A DNA stretch of 64,000 nt from Cololabis saira (Eukaryota; Chordata; Actinopteri; Beloniformes; Belonidae). The stretch covers positions 5,075,593-5,139,592 of the forward strand of contig NC_084590.1 of assembly GCF_033807715.1 (NCBI RefSeq), read 5' to 3'. Under the pieces are notes generated by a model, which worked only from the letters and a program-made list of their open reading frames with translations, made no database searches and was not told the DNA's origin. This document shows positions 23,030 to 34,529 of the stretch, one piece after another (position 1 is the stretch's first letter; every line of letters starts with the position of its first letter). The position numbers and the translations under genes were made by a program.

Positions 23030-23660
23030 CAGGGGTCGGCAACCCGCGGCTCTAGAGCCGCATGCAGCTCTTTAGCGCCGCCCTAGTGGCTCCTGGAGCT
23101 TTTTCAAAAATGTTTGACCTTTTTTCCTTTTTTTATTTTTTTCTCCTTTTTTCTCTTTTTTCCTTTTTTCCTCTTTTTTCCTTTTTTTATTTTCTTCCTT
23201 TTTTCTTTCCTTTTTAGTCTCGACATTTTGACTTTTTTCACGAAATTCTGACTATTTCCTTGACTTTTTTCTCGACATTTTAAATTTTTTCTCAAGAATG
23301 TACTTCAACATTAATCTTGCCATTTTGACTTTTTTCTCGAAATTTTGACTTTTTTCTCGAAATTTTGACTTTTTTCTTGACATTTTGACTTTTTTGTCGA
23401 GATTGTACTTCAATATTTATCTCGACATTTCAAATATTTTTCTCGACATTTCAAATGTTTTTCTCGAAATTTTGACTTTTTTCTCAACATTTCGACTTTT
23501 TTCTCGACATTTCGACTTTTTTCTTGACATTTTGCCGTTAGCCATTTGCCCTCATTCTAAGGCTTATACAAGACTTCATTTTTTGCAGCTCCAGACATAT
23601 TTGTTTTTTGTGTTTTTGGTCCAATACGGCTCTTTCAACATTTTGTGTTGCCGACCGCTG
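23030..23660 (+). mobile_element. hAT-like MITE, family H3, copy 2
   Basis: Left end CAGGGGTCGGCAACCCGCGG; right end ...GTGTTGCCGACCGCTG. Perfect 8-bp TSD atccacac at 23022-23029 and 23661-23668. Interior is poly-pyrimidine followed by at least nine imperfect units of 'cgacattttgacttttttct'. Confidence 0.92.
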
Positions 23661-23900
23661 ATCCACACCATCCAGAGAGGTTCCCGTCTCACCGTCAGGT
23701 CCAGTTTCTCGTCTCTAGCTGCTAGCGCCAGTCGTCTGTTTGTCTGGAAGTGCGTTCCTGCTGCTTCCTGAAATAATAAACTCATTTCAAACATGTCTGT
23801 TTTTTTTTCTTTTCAAGTAGCATGTCCTAATAAATGTGCGTTTGCTGCTCAACTTTCTACAGTTAAGTGCTTTGATTTCATTTTTTATTCATCCCATCTA

Positions 23901-24136
23901 CAGGACTGTCTCAGAAAATTTGAATATTGTGATAAATTTCTTTATTTTCTGTAATGCAATTACAAAAACAAAAAATGTCATACATTCTGGATTCATTACA
24001 AATCAACTGAAATATTGCAAGCCTTTTATTATTTTAATATTGCTGATTATGGCTTACAGTTTAAGATTAAGATTCCCAGAATATTCTCATTTTTTGAGAT
24101 AGGATATTTGAGTTTTCTTAAACTGTAAGCCATGAT
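23901..24136. mobile_element. TA foldback MITE, family T, copy 2, right arm lost
   Basis: Starts after TA (23899-23900) with CAGGACTGTCTCAGAAAATT, runs through the left arm and loop, and stops shortly into the right arm ('gtaagccatgat'). Confidence 0.8.
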
Positions 24137-24189
24137 TTGCCAATTGTTCAAATCTTTATAATTATAATCTACAATTACCAGGTAATATT

Positions 24190-24948
24190 ATGGAAACAAC
24201 ACACGCTTTCTTTTACAGCCCAGTTTCACTTTAATTACTGAGTAAAAGCCAGGTAAAAATGTCTGTACTTATTGGGTAAATACTTAGGAAATAGAATTAC
24301 TGGGCAAGTAACTACAAGGTAAGTACCTGGATTACCAGGTAAAACATGGTAACTATCAGGTTAATTACAAGGTCAATAGAGTCATTTACACCCTCGGGGG
24401 TACCTGCACCAATCCATTGATAATACATACATCAATAATGAATGGGTAAATACCAGGTAATTATCCATGAAATGTATAGTAAATACAAGGTAACTACATG
24501 GTCATTGAAGTGTAATTAGCTGGTAACTACCTCAAATATAGGTTATAATTTCCTGGTAGTTTGCAGAAAAATACTTAGTAATTACCTGGTACTTACTTAG
24601 AAATAATTAATGTAATTTCAGAGTAATTACATGGTAAATTGACTGGTAGTTACCAATATTAACTTAGTAAATACCTGTCATTTCCCTCATAGTTCCCATC
24701 TAATGTCTTTGTAATTACCTAGTAATGTTTAGTTTAAACTACCAGGTATTTGCCATGTTATTACATGGTAAATACACATAATTACATGGTACAAGAAAAT
24801 ACATAATAATTACCTAGTACTTACTGGGTAAATGACCCGGTAGTTACCATGTAATTACCTTGTAAATACAAGGTACTACTAGGTAATTACAGTGTAATTA
24901 CCATGGTATTACCTGGTTATTACTGTACTGTAAAAGAAAGGGTTACCA
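24190..24948. mobile_element. Unclassified element rich in GGTAATTAC words
   Basis: Ends with CTTTCTTTTACAG near 24205 and its inverse CTGTAAAAGAAAGGGTTACC at the right edge. The interior is an irregular series of 'accaggtaa', 'taattacatggtaa' and similar words on both strands. No coding frame. Boundaries are approximate. Confidence 0.55.
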
Positions 24949-24949
24949 A

Positions 24950-25147
24950 AAAATCTTGTCCCACTGGCAGATTTTTCTACTTATTTCAAGTGAAAATCTA
25001 CTTGAAACTGGTGAAAATTGTCAAATAACAAGTTGTTTTACTGGTAATGACTCTTGTTTTAAGTGTAATGAGATTTCTTGAAAGTGAGACATTTTAACTA
25101 GAAATAAGACAAATATTCCTGGTAAGATTTTGACTTTTTACAGTGTT
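24950..25147. mobile_element. Half of a palindromic MITE, family K
   Basis: Matches the right part of 56550-56832: shares 'cactggcagatttttctact' and 'gagacattttaactagaaat'. Ends with TTTTTACAGTG, the expected inverse of a CACTGCAAAAA terminus. The left arm is missing. Confidence 0.7.
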
Positions 25148-25475
25148 ATGAAGCAGAGAAGCATTTAAAACGCTCTCTAGGACCAGGGTTTTCTACCCCT
25201 GGGTTAACCTGGGTCCTGCAGCATTTGTGAGCAGCTCTCCAGAGAATCTGTCTAGGTGGAAGCTGTCCAGGGTCTACACTGTCCTCCACTTTCTGTTATC
25301 CACTTACAGAAGACACACCTAAAATGTTCCTCTACTTTTGTAGACCCGCCAGATTTATTTATTTTTTTTCCGTACTTGCTTTTAAATTCAGCAGAAAGCG
25401 ATAATAATAATATTTATACCACATTGTAACATTTTGTGATGTATCTTTTCAAAATGAAGCATTCCATAATTTTGG
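25148..25475. other. Unique sequence, no gene
   Basis: Nothing recognisable. Confidence 0.5.
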
Positions 25476-25965
25476 TACGTTTACATGCAGTCAAAATTCG
25501 GGTTATTGCTAATATTCCGGTTACTGAAACATTGGGAATATTCCGTTTCCATGGTAATTAATCATTCTGGATATCTGGATCAAACCAGTGACGCGCGGAG
25601 AACGTGATGACGCAATTACCGTAATTTCTGCTTCTTCTTCCTGTATCCAAATTCAAAACAAATGCTGCTTCGTGCAACTTTTCTCTCACCTTCTTGTAAA
25701 TCTTCTATCCCGGTACTTTCTACCGTCTACAAATGCAGAAATGTTCATATCCTTCATTACATTTATGAAGTGATTAGTCTCCTCCTGGTCTTGTGTTTCT
25801 CCGTGTTTAGAAGAACTTCCTGGACTCAAAAGACCAGGATTCCTTGTGAACAGAGCATGTGCAGAAAACAGATTCCTGTTCCGTTTGATATTCCGGGGAT
25901 ATTCCGTTAGGTGTTTACATGACCCAATATTCACGTTTTAAAAGGAGTAACCCAGGGGTTTTAAA
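25476..25965 (+). mobile_element. Element A, copy 3, 3'-truncated
   Basis: Follows copies at 3592 and 57411 from 'TACGTTTACATGCAGTCAAA' to 'ggagtaacccaggg', then diverges. The right terminal repeat is missing. Confidence 0.78.
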
Positions 25966-27457
25966 AAAAATTCTGGGAAAACATCTCCTTCCTCTTGGAC
26001 TCCAATATATTTTTTTTCGTTGTATCTACAGGAGGTTACAAATTAAAAAAAGAGGTGGCGTCCTGGGTTTATTGACCCCGCTTTGACCCGTAAAGCACAA
26101 GACATACACTGCATCTCCTTTTGTGCAAGCATTGCTTGGGTAGTGTTGGAGGGAGCGGGGGGGGGGGGGGTCGGGGAGGGATGGGGTTGCTCCAGGGCCA
26201 CGCTGAACTTCCTGTGAAGGTGTAAGGGATAAATGAAGAGGGGGATGCCGAGAAGAGGGTGAAGCCATGTGAGGAGATGAGAGTCTGAGCCCGGCTTAGA
26301 CATTCTTCTTTCAGAGGCTCCTGACATCCCTACTGGCTATCATATTTTCCGTGGCCTTAACAACACACCTCTCACACACATGCACTTTTTTATCCCCTTT
26401 TTTTTTTGTTTTTTTTCCCTCACTCGTCCCTTCTTCTGACCCTGAGCATTTGCTTTTATAGAGAGCAGAGACACTCTGTGCTGTTGGACCACTTGTAAAA
26501 GCCTCTACCCCTTTCATTCTCTCTGGCTTCAGCAGGCATCAAGAGCACAGGCTGTTTAACAACGCCGCCAGCCTCAGCGGGTCATGGCAAAGGACAGACT
26601 GGCTAAGTGTGGAGGTTTATACTGCCCTCTATTTCAGTTTACTGCCTGAAGGCACTTTGGACTTCGCTGTAGCTTAAGAGAGAGAAACTGATATTATGAG
26701 GTCTCCAAAACAGTAAAGTTTTCTTTGAGTCTGCCAGGGCAGGCAGGCAGGCAACGCTGGCAGTTCAAACACCTACAGTGACAGGTTTATGTTACTTTCT
26801 GCAGCTAATAGAGTTGTCGAACATTTTCTACGTAGTTAGCACTGGGAGAAGGGAGATGTCAGAGAAAAGGCAGGGATGGATAGGTCAGTGACGGGAGCCG
26901 TGTCATGCTCTGTCTCACAGCACCAGTCGGTATAGGGTTCCCTTTAAACGCCACCAGACCACGGCTGTGATCCCCCCTCAACCTTGAGAAAGTATGTACA
27001 TAGTTGTTGTTTTAGCTTACTTTGATTTACCCTTTCATGCCCGATCGTATTTAGTGCAAGGAATTTCTGCAACCTCCACGCCACAACATAATCTGAACTT
27101 TCTCCAGAAATGATCTTGGATACAGTTAATAGCTTTTCTTTGTCGCTTAGACCCGTGTCCCACGGGGGAAAACAGTATGTGCTGGGAGTTTAGAAACCCG
27201 TCTTATTCTTGGGCATTGTTGCCGTTTTCAGCAGTAGTTCTGACAGTCTCTCTTTCAACATCAAGTAGCATCTTCTTTTGTGCACCAGTTCTTACAACCG
27301 TGGACTTTAATAGCAACTTAGCAGTTTATAGATTTCATAGGTGTTGCTATGATATGGGGTGTAGTTTTTTGAGCTATCGTGACATTGATTTTAGCCTGAT
27401 AATTGGTTATATTGTACTATTCTTATTGTGATTCTTGGCTTTTGGTAAAATGATGTA
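25966..27457. other. Unique sequence, no gene
   Basis: Has a G-run (~26157-26170) and T-rich patches. Segment 26500-27160 has balanced composition and no repeat signature. No exon supported. Confidence 0.45.
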
Positions 27458-27826
27458 CAGGACTGTCTCAGAAAATTAGAATATTGTGATAAAGTTATAT
27501 ATTTTCTGTAATGCAGTTAAAAAAAAACAAAAATGTCATACATTCTGGATTCATTACAAATCAACTGAAATATTGCAAGCCTTTTATTATTTTAATATTG
27601 CTGATCATGGTTTACAGCTGAAGAAAACTCAAATATCCTATCTCAAAAGATTTGAATATTCTGGGAATCTTAATCTTAAACTGTAAGCCATAATCAGCAA
27701 TATTGAAATAATAAAAGGCTTGCAATATTTCAGTTGATTTGTAATGAATCCAGAATGTATGACATTTTTGTTTTTTTAATTGCATTACAGAAAATCACAA
27801 TATTCTTATTTTCTGAGACAGTCCTG
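27458..27826. mobile_element. TA foldback MITE, family T, copy 3
   Basis: CAGGACTGTC...GACAGTCCTG flanked by TA (27456-27457, 27827-27828). Both arms are present around the central loop. An imperfect flanking repeat (aaaatgatgta / aaaacaatgta) lies outside the TA pair. Confidence 0.85.
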
Positions 27827-28318
27827 TAATGCAAAACAATGTAGTCACTCATCAATGCGGTTAGGATGTCCTGTTCATCTGTGATCTTTTCCCCCCTTTT
27901 TAACAGGAAACAGTTGTATTCATGTCGGCTACGGACGACCAAACCTGTCCTTGTTCAGACTCTGCAATCACGTTTATCTCCAGGATGAACTGTAAATGTG
28001 GTGTAGGGATGTGGTTAAACCAGAGCAGAGTCAGCCACACGCTGGCCCTGTGTACTTCTGTACTGCACTACTGTAGTAGTTAGGGCTGGGCGTATGGACT
28101 AACAAATGTATCACGATCATTTCTGGCATTTATCCCAATAACGATAAAAATGACAATAAAAAAAATACCAATTCAACTCCACCTTTGTAACTATAAATCT
28201 ATCACCACATTCAGTCTTTTGAGCCAAATCACTGCTCTAAAAGATACTAAATGCTACTAAACTACACCACTTAAATTGAATTGATAAAAACCAATTAAAT
28301 GAGTTAAATGAGTGGGAA

Positions 28319-28581
<263 letters not shown>

Positions 28582-28629
28582 CACGTATGTTGTGCGTTGA
28601 TTTAACGCAGAACCATAAATCATCTTTAC
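28582..28629. mobile_element. Family P MITE fragment
   Basis: Right ~45 bp of the 141-bp family ('tgatttaacgcagaaccataaatca'-type end). The left half is replaced by the microsatellite. Confidence 0.65.
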
Positions 28630-28740
28630 ACAAAAACTTCATTAACGGGAATTTATCGTTTTTACCGTGAGATACAAATTCTTACCGTGGGGAATTTTTT
28701 TGACGGTTTATCGTGAACGGTAAAATATCACCCATTCCTA

Positions 28741-29172
28741 ATAGTCGTACATTTCAGTTATTTGACTACAACACATGCTTGGATTTGAGTGTAATTATGA
28801 AGTGATACATTTGTACATCTTCTATTCACTTTTGGCAACTGGTCTATCAGCAAATTCACTCAACTAACATTCCCAAAGTCTGCTGTTTGAACACAAATAC
28901 TGCTTTTCTGTCCCTCTATACGTCACATTAGCTTCCTGAGTGTCCAGGGAATAGTATTGATCATCAGTATCAATTCCTCTCAAAATGTGCTGTTTTTGAG
29001 TTAATAGGGTAATTACCCCACAAACATATAGAGTTCAAATATGTCACTTTATTTATCCATCCATCCATTTTCTATACGCCGTGATACGAGGAGCTGTGTC
29101 ACTAACAGAGATGTGCAGACCTTGATCACAAGCTAATGAGGACCGCTAATTAGAATCAGGTGTGTTGATGCA
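28741..29172. other. Unique sequence, no gene
   Basis: Nothing recognisable apart from a short (ATCC)3 near 29057. Confidence 0.5.
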
Positions 29173-29753
29173 AGGCTCCATCTAAGTAGCAAAAACGGTG
29201 GTGTTTTCATGCGTTTTGGTCGTTCGTTTACACGAAAACGAAGCTCAAAATCACCAAAACCATCATTTCTGAAAACTCCGGCCAAAGTGGAGATTTGCAA
29301 AAACCTCGTTTCACGTTTACTTGTAAACAGAGGGAAACGGACATTTAGGCTTCAGAACGTCACATTATGCAACAGAAACGTCTCCAGCGTCATGAGTGCG
29401 ACCTGTGTTTACAATTTGTTTGACCACCGTCAATATTTTCTTGTATTTTACCTGTTTTATATTCTAAAGTCACACTTAAAAGTAACTCCACTTCTCTGTC
29501 ACTCCAAACCAAAGACTCTCGTTCATCTTGGAAGTAACTGGAAGTTACTTGTGTCATTTGTTGATGTTTTTTTCCAGGATTCTGATTGGCTAGCATGACT
29601 TTATCTTCTCGTTACACTGCCCCCTGTAGGTTTGGCTGCTCATAGCACCTTAACAGATATTTATGCAGGTTTGTGTAAATGATGGTATTTTTATAAACGT
29701 AGAGGGGGAAATATCCATTTTTGTAAATACCCGGCTATGTGGAAACGTGGCCT
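29173..29753 (+). mobile_element. Inverted-repeat element R, copy 1
   Basis: Left end AGGCTCCATCTAAGTAGC is worn; right end ...GGCTATGTGGAAACGTGGCCT. Interior 'cggtggtgttttcatgcgtt' matches 31027-31722 and 44773-45816. It contains the uninterrupted sequence at ~29537-29560 that shows where copies 2 and 3 were invaded by other elements. The 129-codon frame at 29209-29598 is repeat read-through. Confidence 0.75.
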
Positions 29754-29897
29754 AAAACATGCAGGGCCGTAATTGAAAACTTGACATAACAATACAAAGA
29801 ATTATTATTTAGAAACTGCTGAGGACAAAATTGTTGGTGTTTTTTTGTTGTTGTTGTTTTAAAAAAATACATATAGATAGATACATATACAGATACA

Positions 29898-30252
29898 CAG
29901 GACTGTCTCAGAAAATTTGAATATTGTGATAAAGTTCTTTATTTTCTGTAATGCAAAAATGTCATACATTCTGGATTCATTACAAATCAACTGACATATT
30001 GCAAGCCTTTTATTATTTTAATATTGCTGATTATGGCTTACAGTTTAAGATTAAGATTCCCAGAATATTGTAATTTTTTGAGATAGGATATTTGAGTTTT
30101 CTTAAGCTGTAAGCCATGATCAGCAATATTAAAATAATAAAAGGCTTGCAATATTTCAGTTGATTTGTAATGAATCCAGAATGTATGACATTTTTGTTTT
30201 TGTAATTGCATTACAGAAAATAACAATATTCTAATTTTCTCAGACAGTCCTG
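29898..30252. mobile_element. TA foldback MITE, family T, copy 4
   Basis: CAGGACTGTC...GACAGTCCTG, right flank TA, left flank ACA. Full inverted arms. Confidence 0.82.
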
Positions 30253-30746
30253 TATAGTATTTGAAGGGTTAATATTTTTGATGCCAGGCTAAATAGTTTT
30301 GACTGAACCAGATTGTTTTATTCCATTGAATTTGAATGCATACTTTACATGAGTGAATATCTGACATGGTCCTTTCCTGTGGTGTCTCTTCCATGTGGCG
30401 TGGCGTCCCCCCGTCCCCCCCGTCCCCCCCCGGCTGTGTGCTGATGCAGGTGAGTGCCACTTCCAGTTTCACGACAAAGAATCACACAGACCTCTCTCTT
30501 TTCGCCTGGGTTGTTTTCCCTCTCCATCTCTGCTTCTCTCTCGGCCCCTCCTCAGTTTCGGTGTCAGGCCCTAAACGCTCCCACCAAGGGGCCCCCCATT
30601 CTGCTCCAACACCCTGTCATTATTTTAATCAAATGCAATTACCACAACTCTGAGGACAATTGTGTTTTGTTGACTGCCTTTTTTCTGTTACCCCTCGCCG
30701 CCGCTGGCCTGGCCTGCCACCCCCCCCAGCCCACCACCACACGCAT

Positions 30747-30793
<47 letters not shown>

Positions 30794-30960
30794 GACAACA
30801 ACTGTCTCGGGCAGGAGGACAAGAGTTAAACGTCTCAAAGGCCAAGGCAGACTCGTGGGCCTGAGAGGATGAAGACGCACATTGTCCTGCCTGCCACTCT
30901 CCAACACCATTTCTGCTGTGGGGTGGAGGCCGGGTGTTATCGGTGCAGGGGTGGAGACTC
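30253..30960. other. Unique sequence with (AC)n; candidate conserved block
   Basis: An (AC)n run lies at 30749-30789. The segment about 30590-30690 (with 'attttaatcaaatgcaatta') has ATTA and octamer-like words typical of vertebrate non-coding elements, but that is only a resemblance. No gene. Confidence 0.35.
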
Positions 30961-31027
30961 TGACTGAAGTGTTACTGGAGACTTGTGTTTGACTGGCTCG
31001 TCTGGGACCAGTGATAAGTGGGTTTTA
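30961..31027 (+). repeat. 67-bp direct repeat, left copy
   Basis: Matches 31724-31790 at 65 of 67 positions; the two copies immediately flank element R copy 2. Confidence 0.95.
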
Positions 31028-31722
31028 GGCCCCGTTTACAAGTAGCAAAAACGGTGGCGTTTTCATGCGTTTTGGCCGTTTGTTTCTGAAAAACGATAAT
31101 TTCTGAAAACTCTGGCCAAAGTTGAGATTTGCAAAAACTCCGTCTTCACGTTTGCTTGTAAACGGAGGGAAACGGAGGGAAACGGAGGGAAACGGACATT
31201 TAGGCTTCAGAACATCACATTATGCAACAGAAACGTCACCAGCATCATGTGTGCGACCTGTGGTTAAAATTTGTTTGGCCACCGTCAATATTTTCTTGTA
31301 TTTTACCTGTTTTATATTCTAACTTCACACTTAAAAGTAACTCCACTTCTCTGTCACTCCAAACCAAAGACTTTCGTTCCGTCTTGGAAGTAACTGGCAG
31401 TCAAGGCTGATTTATGGTTCTGCGTTACACCAACGCAGAGCCTACGGCATAGGGTACGCGGCGACACGCATCATACGTAGGCTACGCCGCCGATTTAACC
31501 ATATTATTCAGGCTTCACACGTGTCATTTGTTGATGTTTTTTCCAGGATTCTGATTGGCTAGCATGACTTTATCTTCTCGTTACACTGCCCCCTGCAGGT
31601 TTGGCTGCTCATAGCACCTTAACAGCTATTTATGCGGGTTCGTGTAAACAAGGGTATTTTTCAAAACGTAGAGGGGGAAATAACCGTTTTTGTAAATACC
31701 CGGCTATGTGGAAACGGGGCCT
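31027..31722 (+). mobile_element. Inverted-repeat element R, copy 2
   Basis: Ends AGGCCCCGTTTACA and ...TGGAAACGGGGCCT, inverted with one change. Contains a nested family P MITE (31404-31514). Flanked by the 67-bp direct repeat. No coding capacity; a 20-bp 'ggaaacggag' triplication occurs at 31158-31195. Confidence 0.82.
31404..31514. mobile_element. PIF/Harbinger-like MITE, family P, copy 2
   Basis: Starts AGGCTGATTTATGGTTCTGC, ends with a decayed ...ATTATTCAGGCT. Flanked by TCA on both sides (31401-31403, 31515-31517). Element R copies 1 and 3 lack it at the equivalent point, giving a pre-insertion sequence and confirming the 3-bp duplication. Confidence 0.85.
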
Positions 31723-31723
31723 T

Positions 31724-31790
31724 TGACTGAAGTGTTACTGGAGACTTGTGTTTGACTGGCTCGTCTGGGGCCAGTGATAAGTGTGTTTTA
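31724..31790 (+). repeat. 67-bp direct repeat, right copy
   Basis: Second copy of 30961-31027, two mismatches, starting 2 bp after the element R right end. Confidence 0.95.
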
Positions 31791-32552
31791 AGCATGCGTC
31801 TTCATGTGGTTTGGGTCTGGCAGTGGGAAAAGCAGGGGTGCGGATATAATGACCCCGTGACGCTGCTGTGTGGGCCGAGGCGTTGAAGCGGCGCTGCTTT
31901 TGTGGAAAAAACGGCAAAAAGATGCTTCTCAAAAAATAAAAAAAGAAAGCAGGCCGGGGCTTTTGTCCTCACCCTTCCCATTATCTTTGCACCACTGCAT
32001 AATATGTTTTCAGATGATCCCAGAAGAAAGGAAGAGATGGCTTGAGAGAAGACGGTTATGTTGGTGTGAGGGAGGGAGGCCAGAGAGACGGGGGGCGGGG
32101 GGGCGGGGGCGGCTACTGAATGGCCTCCTGTGTAGTAATCAGCAGGCTGAGCCCCCCAGGATGGGGGAAGACGAGCAGGATAAAGACTGTAAGTGTTCTG
32201 AAGATGTGACCACCACACCACCACTTCTTTTGCCTTTTGGGCACAAGGAAGGAATTCACAGATCTGTCATCTGCCAGACATTACCCCAACACCCCCTCCC
32301 TGAGCTCTACTCATCTTCCCTCACACACACAGAATAAAACACACACTCCCATCCACATCACTTCTTCCCCCAGCCATCCTCAGAATCCCTGCTTGTAACT
32401 TTAGGTGACCTCCACCCGAGTCCAGACATATAATAACCTGCTAGATCCCTGCGCAGCCCCCTCCCGGTGTGAGAGGACTTTAGCCAGAAACCTCAGAAAG
32501 AAAGTACAACCTGCCTTTATGGATGCTACAAATTGCCTTTTCCTTTTTTTTT
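31791..32552. other. Unique sequence, no gene
   Basis: G-rich patch at 32090-32112. Overlapping frames on both strands (up to 155 codons) have no recognisable domain and overlap each other, so I do not call them. Confidence 0.45.
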
Positions 32553-32636
32553 TTAACCCTCCTGTTGTCCTCGGGTCACAATGACCCGCCCCTGTGTTAA
32601 AAAAAACAAACCTAAATCGTTGAATCGATATTTTTA

Positions 32637-33282
32637 GGGACCGAGCACCAGCAAGGCTTGCGCGAAGCCCTATTCAAATCCATTATTATTATTCTTTTAT
32701 CTGAAAACAATTGCGTTTTTGAGGCGCATAACTTACTCGAAAAGTTGTGAAACTTGGCACGCACGTCCCATGTGGCGAAAAATTACGTATTCTACTAGTG
32801 TCAAAAGGGGCGTGGCCTAATGGCTCAACAGCGCCCCCTAGAAAACTTTGTGCCTCAAGCCCCACAATACGATTTGACGTAGATGCACGAAAATCGGTGC
32901 ACACCGGAAGTCGGCCATTTTGAAATAATCGTGTAATTTTGGCTAAATTTATGCCATTTTCACGTGTCGTACTTTAACAAACTCCTAGCAGGATCGTCCG
33001 TTTGACATAAAACTCGCTCAGGAGACACAAATGACGTTAACGATGAAAAGTTATCAAAATCGTGAGTTTTGGTGAAATGGCGTGGCCGTGGCGCCGCGTC
33101 AAACTTCAACACTAAACAGGAAGTGATACTAGTAACTGATTGGCCGATAGGTGATTCTGCCATAACTTTTGAATGGTTTGACAGAGAGACTCGTGAGTGG
33201 TGTCATCGGACTCGGTATTGAGTCCTTGACCATAATTGTTTAAAATTGCACGCGCGAGGTCCCGTTTATCGCTGCTTGCACC
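32637..33282 (+). mobile_element. Dispersed repeat U, copy 1, unclassified
   Basis: Begins GGGACCGAGCACC followed by a small hairpin (aaggcttgcgcgaagccc). Interior words 'cagcgccccctagaaaactt' and 'tgcctcaagccccacaatac' recur inverted at 58555-59097. Absent from the sister piggyBac-like copy, so it is a secondary insertion. Looks like a common fish repeat whose class I cannot name. Confidence 0.65.
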
Positions 33283-33325
33283 TTTAATTTGAACTTGAAA
33301 TGTAACTTCCCCAGCTAGGGCAAGT

Positions 33326-33441
33326 AAGAGGAAGAGATGTGAGTTGTGCCCTCAAAAGAAGGACCACACTGCGTGCTGCAGGTGTAATAAATATCTGCCA
33401 AAGGCTGTGCATTTGCATACTGCCCTATACGTGCTAATTAG
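33326..33441 (+). pseudogene. piggyBac transposase C-terminal Cys-rich domain, frameshifted
   Basis: Frame reads RKRCELCPQKKDHTACCRCN, the Cys pairs expected for the piggyBac tail and preserving one more N-terminal pair than 21855-21950. After 'KY' a small indel shifts the frame, and the remaining C-x2-C is read only by comparison with the other copy. The stop TAG corresponds to 33439-33441. Dead remnant. Confidence 0.68.
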
Positions 33442-33774
33442 TTGAATGGGATGTTATATTTCATATTATACATTATCAAAAATTGTTCACTGGAGAAAAA
33501 AAAAGAAACAATCATTGGGATGAATAAAAATGCATTCAAAACTCCCTTTTGCACATTTCTTTCTTTACCTATAGAAATAAAGAAGATGATAAAGAGGGGA
33601 AACTTAAGCATTCACACGTTTTGTGATGAATGACAAGTTGTTTCTTCAAGCAAGATGAAATTTGGTGTTTAAAAGTCAATTAAGCTGCTTATAATGGGAG
33701 TTTACTGAAGACCGGTCATTTTGACCCAGAGGACACGGGGTGTATTCAGAAAATGAGGACAACAGGAGGGTTAA

Positions 33775-34529
33775 ATGGCATGTGAAGTTTGAAGAGCACG
33801 AGCATTCGCACCCTGCCCAACCCACTCCAACTAGGAGGCAATATAAACACAACACACCAACAGGATGGGGGAATTCCTCATGCATGGCTACTAACTAAAC
33901 ACCAAGTGTTTATGTGTTCTGTGTGTGGGATGGTGTGTGGATAAGCACACTTAAGAAAAGCTAGGGACAAAGTTGACTCTGATCCACATGAGGTACCTCC
34001 CGCTACTTCATGTATCTTTTACATCAGATTAAGTCTTGGAAATTGGCCGCCACCCCGACCAGGGATACAGATATTGAACGGGACAAGACATTAACATTTC
34101 ACCAGCAACTGTCCGCTTCTTATTCGTTCTCCATCTCTCCGTTCTTTAACGCGGTGCTGCCGTTCCCTGGAGCTGTAGGACACTTTCAGCATATTGTGGA
34201 GAGTGCCAGGATGGGGAAGCGCAGTGTCCCAGCAGGGGGAAATGGAGCACAGACAGTGAGATTAGGGATCTTGTTGAAAACACTTCATGTCGTTGAGGAG
34301 CCTCCGTCTCCTTTATTGCCTCTCTGACATATTTGAAATAGCATTTTCTTGTGTAAATCCTCCGATTCACACATTGCTTTGATTAATCTTGAGCTTGTTG
34401 TGCTGATGTTTACATGCCACAGTAAAAGAAGATATTTGACATTTTTTCAGTCTTCACTTGACACCTCTTCATGTGGTTTCATGTTCTTTTAGTGTTACTT
34501 CCTGCTGTTTATCCATGAAAGAGACAAAT
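33775..34529. other. Unique sequence, no gene
   Basis: Ordinary composition. The 105-codon frame at 34010-34327 has no recognisable domain. Confidence 0.45.

Larger units (their letters stand above)
32553..33774 (+). mobile_element. piggyBac-like element with nested repeat (PB8)
   Basis: Bounded by TTAA (32553-32556, 33771-33774). Ends CCCTCCTGTTGTCCTCGGG and ...GAGGACAACAGGAGGG. Palindromes GGTCACAATGACC (32574-32586) and GGTCATTTTGACC (33714-33726) lie near both ends. Shares its right half with 21735-22272, including the transposase tail. A 646-bp unrelated repeat (32637-33282) interrupts it. Confidence 0.87.

Noticed and set aside
29209..29598. 129-codon frame
   Set aside because: Element R sequence; the sister copies have disrupted frames at the same place.
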